Source: Paramoeba atlantica (Eukaryota; Discosea). Taken from it: a stretch of DNA of 64,000 nt. Positions 10,608 to 17,867 of this stretch are shown here, one piece after another (positions within the stretch are counted from its first letter, which is position 1; each line of letters starts with the position of its first letter). A model generated the notes under the pieces. The model was not told the DNA's origin, ran no database searches, and was given only the letters and a program-made list of their open reading frames with translations. A program made the translations under genes and the position numbers. The stretch covers positions 558,001-622,000 of the forward strand of contig CDRNVI010000040.1 of NCBI GenBank assembly GCA_977017575.1, given 5' to 3'.

Positions 10608-11962
10608 GTATACTCCCCCTCTCATTAATTTTTATAAATGGATTCTGAGTTATAAAAATTCGTTTTATGCGCTCTCATTAATTTTTATAAATCAACAAAC
10701 AAATTCAACTATTCTTTTTAAATTATGTTTCGAAGCAAACAAAAATGACTCTTTTGTTCTACTGAAAATGGATTACTTCATGGGCGTCCTTCACAGCGGT
10801 TTCTTTCAGAGAAGAGAAAGTGGTTGGTTTCTATGGTGGATAATAATGGTAAGAAAATTACGATAAAGATATCGTTTATGTAAAAAAGCAACTTTCTCAT
10901 ATGTATATATCTATACAGGGCATTACCTGTAGAGCAATTTAGTCGAAGCAGGACCTACGCATATGACGTCACCTGCATGACGTTTCGCTAACCATAAATA
11001 TCGTTGTCCCATGAAGGCGATTCCCTTCTTAGCCAGAGCTGAAAACTGCCCCTAATGGCCGCTTGTATGATCTCGGTACGACACTTATCGGAAAGTTTCG
11101 TATCACCCGAAAAGAGGCGACCAATCTGGCGCAGCGTTTTCGAAGGAAGACCTCTAGCTCCTACTTCAATGCATATCAAATGACAATCAGGATATCGTAT
11201 TTTGCGTCGGTGGAGAATGTTGCTATATTTTTTTTGGTAAGTTGGATGCAAACTCGATGTGGAGAAGTAAGGTCAGAACCTCCTCGTAGTCTTCCCTGGA
11301 ATTGCCATCTCACTGATGGTACTAACGCCGACCAACTACCGTTTTCTGGGTAGGGGGGACCTTAGATGAAAATTCATCGAAAGTTACATTGCACGGATGA
11401 GAAAAAGCTTGTCTGAGTTCTCAATTTTTTTAGTTAATTCGAGTTTCCATTCTAGTGTATTTTGATAAATAACCGGGTTTGCGGAAAATTTAAAACTTTC
11501 AAGAAAGTACTTTAAAGTTACTTTATTTTTTTCTAAAAACTTTCAAAAACTCTTTTTTTTGTATACCTTAGAATCACAGAGTTTCTTTCATGATTTTGAT
11601 TCGTCTGTATTCATTACAGTTTATTATCAGGCCTCTATACAATACATGATACTCTTTTTTCCGATGCAAAAGCTCACCCGGGGCAGTTTTTGTAAAGAAT
11701 TCTTTGCTCAAGTACCTAATGCAGAGGGCGACAATGTAAATTGTGTCCTGAGAATAACAATAAACGTTTTTGACGGCAAGAGGTCTGCAGCCCGATTACA
11801 TATCGGCAGAAAGGCATCTTCGAGGGCACGCTAAAAGCTACGATACGTGCACGGAACAAAGGGAAAAATGTCCCCGTCAAAATATCTTTTTATAATTATA
11901 ATTATAACTCATTTTTTGTTATAAAATATAATTTATAAAAATTAATGAGAGGGGGAGTATGC
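10608..11962. mobile_element. segment bounded by TACTCCCCCTCTCATTAAT inverted repeats (1355 bp)
   Basis: The left end (10608-10638) and right end (11932-11962) are inverted copies of a 31-base terminus, GTATACTCCCCCTCTCATTA followed by ATTTTTATAAA, nearly identical. The same terminus occurs at 41396-41727, 57579 and 58157-58254, so it marks a repeat family. An internal partial copy of the terminus sits near 10670-10697. No transposase is visible; it would be a non-autonomous DNA element. The two ends might instead belong to separate small copies, since a LINE-like fragment lies between them. Confidence 0.6.
10988..11251 (-). mobile_element. LINE ORF C-terminal fragment
   Basis: Minus-strand frame of 87 residues containing HLICIEVGARGLPSKTLRQI and, further on, AAIRGSFQLWLRR. 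This follows the pattern seen downstream of reverse transcriptase in many LINE proteins (K..Y..L..., then V.VEVGCRGF...., then ..A...S..LW.KR), a region related to the restriction-like endonuclease tail of R2/NeSL/CRE-type elements. Catalytic residues are not visible in the preserved part. In protein order it would precede the RNase H remnant at 9768-10307, so the two may come from one element later split, or from two elements. Confidence 0.5.
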
Positions 11963-12702
11963 AGTCTACTCGATATCAAGAGTGGAAATCTTCGCGGCAA
12001 CCAGTACTCACATTACTTCGGCGCCTCCAATTGAACCGAACATGAATTTTACTTCTGGGTTCAAAATTTATGAGTTGCAGACGGATACGGAGCTCGCTTA
12101 CTCCGTTGCACCGAAATCTCACTCCCCATATAGAATTGTCCTTTTCCTTAGGAAGAAGATCTAGATCTCGAGGATCAATCTTTTGGGAATTTCGACTGTG
12201 TGTATCTTCAATTCATTACAAGTAATCCACTATTTTTCTTTCATGATGCATATTGCATGGAAATCTACACTTTGGAAATATATTTTTGTTTACTTTTTTA
12301 TGTTACTTCATCAAACTCTCTTTTTAATGCCTGGCACCTCTCCATTTTGATGGCCCTCGGTGTGAAGCGTCTGCTTCTACAGGTTTTGCTGAGAGAGAAG
12401 AATACCATCTGCGAACATAATTGCGAATATCTTCGAATAGGGACACGAATGGGGTACATGAGTTTATTTTGTAAACGTTTTATGCATTATTTTGTATTTG
12501 ATATCATTGTTATGTTGCGACGTTGGTATTTTTTAAATGAATATACTAGCTAGTAAAACTAACTAGGGGAAGGGGATTCCTTCTTAATCTTGATGAAATG
12601 ATCTAATATGTTTCATGTGCATCTTGGTCTGATGAATCATTATCTATTTTTAAAACAAATGAAAAAATATCATATTTTAAATGTGAATATCTATTTTTAA
12701 GT
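11963..12702. other. gene-free spacer
   Basis: AT-rich DNA with no recognisable gene, RNA or repeat; short open frames here look like chance. Confidence 0.5.
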
Positions 12703-13239
12703 ATGGATTCCTGTTTGCAAAAGAAAGGCCGCGTGAGATCCTTTGCTTTACCCTCCGAAACTCAACTTTCTCGTTTTCTAAGAAATATTACGAAAGTGCA
12801 CGCAAGTTGGACAGAAGTAAATGAAGCGTGTAGCTGGCACCGTGTTAAGTGTCATCAACATGGATTCGTTCGGAGATTGCACTGGTCTGGCCGTGATCTT
12901 CGTGGTTCTCTTTACTGGAGATCTCTTCCTCATACGGTATCTGTTCTCTTTTTGCATGAAAATTTATTAACGGGCGAGATCATGCTGGGAGACCTACCTC
13001 ACGAATTATACAAAATTGATGTTGCTAGGAACAAATTCTTAGGTCATATGCCAATCAATTAAATGCCGCCTGGTACTCATAAGTGGTTGGCATATATGAA
13101 TTCGCTGGAAGGTTGTCTTGATCTTTCTCAACTTCCTCAAACATTACATACCTTGAGTGTCCATGAAAATAGATTTTCTGGAAATATTGATTTGTCTTCG
13201 CTACCTTCAACTTTGGTGCATTTGATACAGTTGGTGATA

Positions 13240-13365
13240 AAGATACAGTTTCTGTACCTTGTTGGTACATTTTCCCTTTAGTTCATCTTTTCTTTCCCCG
13301 GCAACGGGCATAATCTTACTGTTTTATATGCCCGTTGCCGGCCGGCACTAAGGCCGAAACTGTCC
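13240..13365 (+). ncRNA. spliced-leader (SL) RNA-like gene, copy 1
   Basis: Contains AAGATACAGTTTCTGTACC followed by TTGTTG and an intron-like GTA at 13265. Kinetoplastid SL exons end in (T)CAGTTTCTGTACTTTATTG followed by GT, so the 3' half of the exon matches closely. About 30 bases into the intron there is a perfect 15-bp hairpin, CCGGCAACGGGCATA paired with TATGCCCGTTGCCGG, the position of SL RNA stem-loop II. The 5' half of the exon is replaced by LRR sequence because the insertion starts inside it, so this copy is probably not a functional SL donor. The 3' end is estimated, and no clear Sm site was found. Confidence 0.7.
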
Positions 13366-13556
13366 CTCTTTCTCGGCGAAGTAGGGGACGCGCTTCCACC
13401 CCATCACCCCTCCCCGGCTCACTCCTTGAGTGGGTTTTCTTCCCTCCCCGGCTTTCTTCCCTTCGCGCCCTTTTCTTCCCGGGGAGCCATGCGCCATGGT
13501 GGCCTCCCTTGAGGACCGCTGGGCGTGGCTCTGCCTCGCATTATCGCGAGGCAGCG

Positions 13557-13623
13557 GTCGGTTGCAGTGCGCCCCTCCGGCTGCGTAAAGAGGTGGTGAG
13601 TTGCCTGGACCACCTCTACCGAC
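13557..13623 (+). ncRNA. 67-nt foldable RNA repeat, copy a
   Basis: The closing stem GTCGGT/ACCGAC encloses two hairpins: one around GCAG...CTGC with a CCCCTCC loop, and GAGGTGG/CCACCTC. An almost identical unit follows at 13633-13699, with the second stem changed on both sides. Function unknown. Confidence 0.5.
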
Positions 13624-13632
13624 TGGGACCGA

Positions 13633-13699
13633 GTCGGTTGCAGTGCGCCCCTCCGGCTGCGTAAAGAGAGGGCGAGTTGCCTGGACCCCCTCTACCGAC
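13633..13699 (+). ncRNA. 67-nt foldable RNA repeat, copy b
   Basis: Same closing stem and first hairpin as copy a. The second stem reads GAGGG/CCCTC instead of GAGGTGG/CCACCTC, so both sides changed together. This suggests selection on RNA pairing in a source array. Function unknown. Confidence 0.5.
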
Positions 13700-13716
13700 A
13701 GAGTCCGAGCTAAACC

Positions 13717-13777
13717 CCCTTGGTGCGACATCCGTCAATACGGATTGTGCCGATGATATCGGCTGTCGCATCAAGGG
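13717..13777 (+). ncRNA. three-way-junction RNA, copy 1
   Basis: The outer stem CCCTTGGTGCGACA pairs with TGTCGCATCAAGGG (one G-U). Inside are ATCCGT/ACGGAT and GCCGAT/ATCGGC. The homologous segment at 14326-14389 keeps the same fold with different bases. It lies directly upstream of the second SL-like copy and is followed by the conserved string TATCTCTGCGCC. Confidence 0.6.
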
Positions 13778-13798
13778 CTGTATCTCTGCGCCAACGAG

Positions 13799-13935
13799 CG
13801 CATGAACATCAAAAGATACAGTTTCTGTACCTTGTTGGTACATTTTGCTAGCCCTTCCTTTCTTTTCCCGGAAACAGGCATATTCTTACTTTTAAATGCC
13901 CGTTTCCGGCTGACTGCTAGCTGGAACTGTCCCTC
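13799..13935 (+). ncRNA. spliced-leader (SL) RNA-like gene, copy 2
   Basis: Same exon end as copy 1 (AAGATACAGTTTCTGTACC, TTGTTG, then GTA at 13838). If the exon is 39 nt as in most kinetoplastids it would begin at 13799 (CGCATGAACATC...). The intron hairpin is CCGGAAACAGGCAT/ATGCCCGTTTCCGG; compared with copy 1 the C-G pair has become A-T on both sides, which supports a structured RNA. The loop keeps TCTTACT. This copy is complete at its 5' side and preceded by a three-way-junction RNA. The 3' end is estimated. Confidence 0.72.
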
Positions 13936-14093
13936 TTTGTCGCGGAAGTAGGGGACGCACTTCGCACTCTTCACCTCTCCCCGGCTCGCTCTCTTCGAGT
14001 GAGCTTTCTTCCCTCCCCGGCTCTCTACTTCTCGTGCTTTCTTCTCCCGGGAGCTATGCGCCATGGTGGCCTCCCTTGAGGACCACTGGGCGT

Positions 14094-14169
14094 GCTACAG
14101 CGGGAGGACACGTTGTATGCGTGTATAGGGGATGCGAACTTGCACCCCTCTCTCCCTACATGCTGTAGC
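14094..14169 (+). ncRNA. foldable RNA segment in SL-type unit 2
   Basis: The closing stem GCTACAGC/GCTGTAGC encloses GGGAG/CTCCC, then two hairpins, ACACG/CGTGT and AGGGG/CCCCT. It replaces the 67-nt repeats of unit 1 at the same relative place. Only one copy is seen, so there is no covariation support. Confidence 0.35.
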
Positions 14170-14325
14170 GAGTGCGGCGGTAACGGACCTCCCCATGATG
14201 CATCATGATCCACGATAGACCATCTGACAGCATGAACCCACGGCTTGACCGTGTTGCAGCATGAACCATGGCTATACGTGCTGTAGCATGACCGATGGGC
14301 GACTCGTCTCCTACCTCGCACTCCA

Positions 14326-14389
14326 CTCTCTGTGTGACACCCGTCGTATGCGGGTCATGCGCTGATGGTATCGGCCGTCACACAGAGAG
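14326..14389 (+). ncRNA. three-way-junction RNA, copy 2
   Basis: The outer stem CTCTCTGTGTGAC pairs perfectly with GTCACACAGAGAG; inner stems are ACCCG/CGGGT and GCTGAT/ATCGGC. It is the same architecture as 13717-13777 with most paired bases replaced on both sides, and is followed by the same TATCTCTGCGCC string. Confidence 0.6.
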
Positions 14390-14601
14390 ACGTATCTCTG
14401 CGCCACGAGCGTATGATCATAACCTTGGGCGGAAACGGCTTTGAAGGCAAAATCAAAATTGACAATTTATCTAGCAGGTTACAATCTCTCCGACTCAATG
14501 ACACCCATTTAAGTGGTACTATAGATGTTAAAAAATTACCAGCATCATTATCCAAGCTCAATATTCAAAACTCAAGTTTATTATTGCTTCACGAAAAGTA
14601 A

Positions 14602-15087
14602 CCTCATCGCTAACTGATTCATCTCAATCAGGATTCTCAGAGTCGTAGCGCAGCAAAGGTACTATAGATTCTGCATACGGTATTGCCAAGCTTGAACTCT
14701 GTCATTGTGGGTTTTACTAAGTTTTACGGATTGCAGCGCAACGTTGACCTACTTGTACTTGCAAAACGTTTTTCCTCTTGAAGTGCTCTGCTCCCTCAAC
14801 GGATTCCCACAAAAAGTGCCAACAAGTTATGAAAGGGCCAATATAAAGAATACGAAAGAGGGAGTAGCCTTAAAGAAAATCATATGGAATAGGTTCGGAC
14901 AGCTTGAACTTTACTTACGATGTCAGCAGTAATCATGCTTTATATTTTTGGTAAACGTTCTAAAAATGTTTCGGTTCCTATTTATGGTAAAATTGCATGG
15001 TAAATTCGACATTCCTGCACCTCAATCAATGGACAAGATAAAAACTCCTCTCTAATCCGCACGAGGCAGAATTCCACGTGCACTTAC
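14602..15087. other. gene-free spacer with faint LRR traces
   Basis: The first ~100 bases still read as decayed LRR (GTIDSAYGIAKLEL). The rest shows no gene, and the region just before 15088 should hold the trans-splice acceptor of PIG-A (several AG dinucleotides at 15060-15070). Confidence 0.4.
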
Positions 15088-16434
15088 ATGCCCCATCGCG
15101 TGGCCCTGGTCTCCGACTTTTTTCACCCCGGATTTGGAGGGGTGGAAATTCACATCTACAACGTGGCACAGTGTCTCCTACGTCGCGGACATAAGGTCAT
15201 TGTCATTACCCGGTCCTACGGCGCCTCCTATACCGGTGTCCGTTGGCTCACCGGCGGTCTCAAGGTGTACTACCTCCCCTTTATTGGGGTACGCGTCCCC
15301 CCCGGTACCGTCACCCTACCAACGCTGTTTGCCAACTTACCCGTACTCCGCTGTATATTTCTCCGAGAGCGGGTGGAGATTGTCCACGGTCACCAAACCA
15401 CCAGCACCCTGTGCCACGAAGCCCTTCTCCATGCCCTCACCATGGGACTCCGGGTGTGTTTCACCGACCACTCCCTGTTCGGGTTCGCGGACAGTGCCTC
15501 GATCCACATTAACAAAGTACTGGAGTGGTCCCTGCGTTGTATGCACCAAGTGATCTGTGTCAGCCACACCTCCCGGGAGAACACCGTGCTACGGGCGAAG
15601 ATCTCCCCCGAGACGGTCAGTGTGATTCCCAATGCCGTGGACACCACGGGGTTTGCCCCGCCGGTCGCTATGAAGGGACTGCCCTGGGGCACCGTACTGC
15701 GTGGGGGCCCGCCCACGGTTGTGGTACTCACCCGGTTGGTGTACCGCAAAGGGGTGGACCTCCTGGTGGATGTGATCCCGGGGTTGTGTGCGCGACACCC
15801 CGGACTACGCTTTGTGATTGGTGGGGATGGACCACGCCGGCTGCAGTTGGTGCAAATGATTGAACGGCACGCTTTGTTTGATCGCGTGGAAATGCTCGGG
15901 GCGCTGGAACATTCACAAATTAAGAGCACACTTAACCGCGGACAGATTTTTTTGAATTGTTCGCTCACGGAGGCGTTCTGCATTGCCATACTAGAGGCGG
16001 CGGCGTGTGGACTGCTGGCCGTGTCCACAAGAGTTGGTGGGGTTCCCGAGGTGCTCCCACCCTCAATGCTTTACCTTGCCGAACCCGATCCCGCTTCCCT
16101 GATTGCAGCCTTAGAAAGGGCCATTGCGAGAGTGCCTTACGTGTCTCCGTGGAGCTTTCATGAATCTGTGTCTTCGTTTTATTCGTGGCGTAGCGTGGCA
16201 GAGCGTACAGAGAAGATTTATAAACAAATTTCTAGTGTCGACTGTCCCGCTCTCAGACTTTCTGAACGTATTCGCAGATACGTAAAAATTGGCCCTGTAT
16301 ATGGGCTGTTGTGTGTTGCCATAGCGGTTGTTGATTGGGTTCTTCTGCAGTTCCTTATTATTTTTTATCCAAAAGAAGACATGGACATGGCCTTAGACCT
16401 TCAAAAAAGAGATGAAGTCATATTGGGAAAATAA
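15088..16434 (+). CDS. PIGA: PIG-A/GPI3, catalytic subunit of GPI-GlcNAc transferase
   Basis: A 448-residue protein close to PIG-A length (about 480), starting MPHRVALVSDFFHPGFGGVE, a hallmark opening of the family. It transfers GlcNAc from UDP-GlcNAc to phosphatidylinositol on the cytosolic face of the ER, the first step of GPI anchor synthesis. Visible: GT4 Rossmann segments, VIPNAVDTTGF (180-190), a donor-site EX7E pair (E295 and E303 in TEAFCIAILEA), GGDGPR (245-250) and a C-terminal membrane segment (about 403-425, VYGLLCVAIAVVDWVLLQF). Base composition is strongly GC-rich up to about 16,050 and then drops to AT-rich for the last ~350 bases, which suggests gene conversion or biased codon use in the main part. 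Confidence 0.95.
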   Translation: MPHRVALVSDFFHPGFGGVEIHIYNVAQCLLRRGHKVIVITRSYGASYTGVRWLTGGLKVYYLPFIGVRVPPGTVTLPTLFANLPVLRCIFLRERVEIVHGHQTTSTLCHEALLHALTMGLRVCFTDHSLFGFADSASIHINKVLEWSLRCMHQVICVSHTSRENTVLRAKISPETVSVIPNAVDTTGFAPPVAMKGLPWGTVLRGGPPTVVVLTRLVYRKGVDLLVDVIPGLCARHPGLRFVIGGDGPRRLQLVQMIERHALFDRVEMLGALEHSQIKSTLNRGQIFLNCSLTEAFCIAILEAAACGLLAVSTRVGGVPEVLPPSMLYLAEPDPASLIAALERAIARVPYVSPWSFHESVSSFYSWRSVAERTEKIYKQISSVDCPALRLSERIRRYVKIGPVYGLLCVAIAVVDWVLLQFLIIFYPKEDMDMALDLQKRDEVILGK

Positions 16435-16580
16435 TTTTTGGTGGGTCTATTCAATTTATTTCACGTTAGATTATTTTTAGTCCGGTCTTCTATTGTTCCA
16501 TCTTGTAGTGGAAAAGAGCCGCTGTTTTTAGCAACAACAGCTAGGAGTAGAAAAACAAATTTAATCTTTCATCCTGTAAG

Positions 16581-17474
16581 ATGACCTGTCAGATTCGGTG
16601 CCAAGACGATGTTTCTCAAAACAAAAGGTACTCCGCACAAGCTTCGTCAAGTAATGAATTTTCAATTCCTTCTTCCCGTGCAGCAAAGGTTCGAGGTGCA
16701 CAATTACCTTCTCAATATCTTCTTGTGCGATTTGTTAGCAACATTACTGGTCAGGATATCACATGGAATTCCGATGCTGATGCTTGCACCTGGAAAGGTG
16801 TACATTGTAATGGGGATTTTGAAGTTAAATACGTATTGTGGCCAGACTTTAATCTCCATGGTACACCATGTTGGAAGTATCTTCCTTCCACCACTCGGAC
16901 AGTAGATCTTAGCAATGTGATGGTGCATGATACAATGAATATTCTGGAGGGATCAGTTCCGCTATATGAACTTCCACATGCCATGGAAATTCTTGTTCTA
17001 CGCAAAAATAAGTTTTCTAATGAACTTGATCTTTCTCATATGCCTCGCACTATGCTAACTCTTGACGTGTTGAGCAACTGTTTAGAAGGTAGTGCGGAAT
17101 TAGAGCAACTCCCTGGTACAATGTCCTTTCTAAATCTTTCAAGAAATCAAATGAGCGGATCTCTCCAAATCGATTTACTTCCTTCTTCAATGAAGGAGCT
17201 CTATGTCTCACATAATTTGTTTTCGGGAAATGTGGTTCTCACAAGCTTACCCTCTCGCCTGACTGTATTGTGTCTAGAAGCGAACCGTCTTCACGGATCT
17301 ATCGATTTAAGTTGTCTTCCTAAATGCATAATAATGATTACTTTGGACGAAAATCATTTTTCTGGTCATGTAGATCTGACCACTCTTCCTAGGAGTTTAA
17401 AAATAGTGCGGCTTGGGGGAAATTCTATATCTTCGTATACCCCTGTCCCTGCTCCCATATGCGTGCAAATATAG
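16581..17474 (+). CDS. leucine-rich repeat protein, plant-type LRRs
   Basis: A 297-residue protein with an N-terminal cap of the LRRNT_2 kind: VRGAQLPSQYLLVRFV, then ITWNSDADACTWKGVHC, then VLWPDFNLHGT. At least eight 22-24 residue repeats follow, with consensus LP..L..L.L..N.FSG.IDL (for example LTVLCLEANRLHGSIDLSCLP). No signal peptide or membrane segment is visible, unlike plant receptor LRRs, so it is probably intracellular or uses an atypical route. It is a family member with 30171-30998, 53278-54114, 59060-59530 and the broken 12703-14601 gene. The binding partner is unknown. Confidence 0.85.
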   Translation: MTCQIRCQDDVSQNKRYSAQASSSNEFSIPSSRAAKVRGAQLPSQYLLVRFVSNITGQDITWNSDADACTWKGVHCNGDFEVKYVLWPDFNLHGTPCWKYLPSTTRTVDLSNVMVHDTMNILEGSVPLYELPHAMEILVLRKNKFSNELDLSHMPRTMLTLDVLSNCLEGSAELEQLPGTMSFLNLSRNQMSGSLQIDLLPSSMKELYVSHNLFSGNVVLTSLPSRLTVLCLEANRLHGSIDLSCLPKCIIMITLDENHFSGHVDLTTLPRSLKIVRLGGNSISSYTPVPAPICVQI

Positions 17475-17867
17475 TATTTCATTCTACCTGTCTTAAAACG
17501 CTGGGCTGCACATTGCGTGCTATCTATATCAATCCTATGCGAATACCATACCAATATATACCAGTACTATTACATTATACTACATATTACAGAGGCAGTA
17601 GCCACGTACTACGAGGCAGTAACCACGTACTACCTTCCACCATTTAGCTATAGCACTACGTTTGCCTCGAGACCATTCGGGATACATTCATTGGAATATG
17701 GTAATGAAAGTTTCAATGAAAAAGTCGTCGTTCGACCGCATAGGTTTCCCTCAGTTATTTAATACGTTTGAATTCGTAAGAAACGTTGATGTTAACGTTT
17801 TTTTTCGAACACAGTAAAAGTTGCGTAGCATCTGTTGATATATTCTTCTTCTTACTTCTTACTTCCT
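17475..17867. other. intergenic spacer
   Basis: No gene. It contains two near-copies of GAGGCAGTARCCACGTACTA (about 17591-17634) and a pyrimidine-rich run ending at 17860 (CTTCTTCTTACTTCTTACTTC) just before the DOT1 start, a plausible trans-splice signal. Confidence 0.45.

Larger units (their letters stand above)
13235..14428 (+). repeat. insertion of two tandem spliced-leader-type repeat units
   Basis: A GC-rich block of about 1.19 kb made of two homologous units with a period near 573 bases. Shared segments include the SL-like exon/intron start, an intron hairpin, a block with GTCCCTCTTT and GAAGTAGGGGACGC, then TATGCGCCATGGTGGCCTCC, then a foldable RNA segment, then TATCTCTGCGCC just before the next unit. 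The block is bounded by TTGG on both sides and its ends fall at the same point of the unit, as expected if two whole units were inserted. The middle of the two units differs (67-nt repeats in unit 1, other hairpins in unit 2). Confidence 0.8.
12703..14601 (+). pseudogene. broken LRR-family gene split by a spliced-leader repeat insertion
   Basis: The N-terminal part (12703-13234) matches the other LRR proteins of the window: a capping region with SWTEVNEACSWHRVKCHQHG (equivalent to TW....ACTWKGV.C..), then repeats such as LPHTVSVLFLHENLLTGEI and LSVHENRFSGNIDLSSLP. One in-frame TAA occurs at 13060-13062. The gene is cut after LVHLIQL at a TTGG (13231-13234), and the reading resumes at the next TTGG (14425) with LGGNGFEGKIKIDNLSSRL, in the same frame. 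The gap in between is the 1194-base insertion listed separately. Weak LRR traces (GTIDSAYGIAKLEL) continue after the stop, to about 14700. It is a decayed member of the family and is unlikely to be functional. Confidence 0.85.

Noticed and set aside
13717-13777. Hammerhead ribozyme
   Set aside because: CCGATGATATCGGC and CGCTGATGG recall the CTGATGA core, but the required second core strand and cleavage site are not in place.
13335-14321. Several frames of 64-127 residues in the SL-type block
   Set aside because: GC-rich non-coding RNA repeat; frames occur on both strands, and the strongest conservation is in RNA stems rather than in codons.
13231-14428. Spliceosomal intron in the LRR gene
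   Set aside because: Although the frame is restored, the ends do not give GT...AG, and the content is an SL-type repeat; insertion is the better reading.
15390-16028. 212-residue minus-strand frame, and others inside PIG-A
   Set aside because: Shadow of the GC-rich PIG-A gene; the plus frame has full family conservation.
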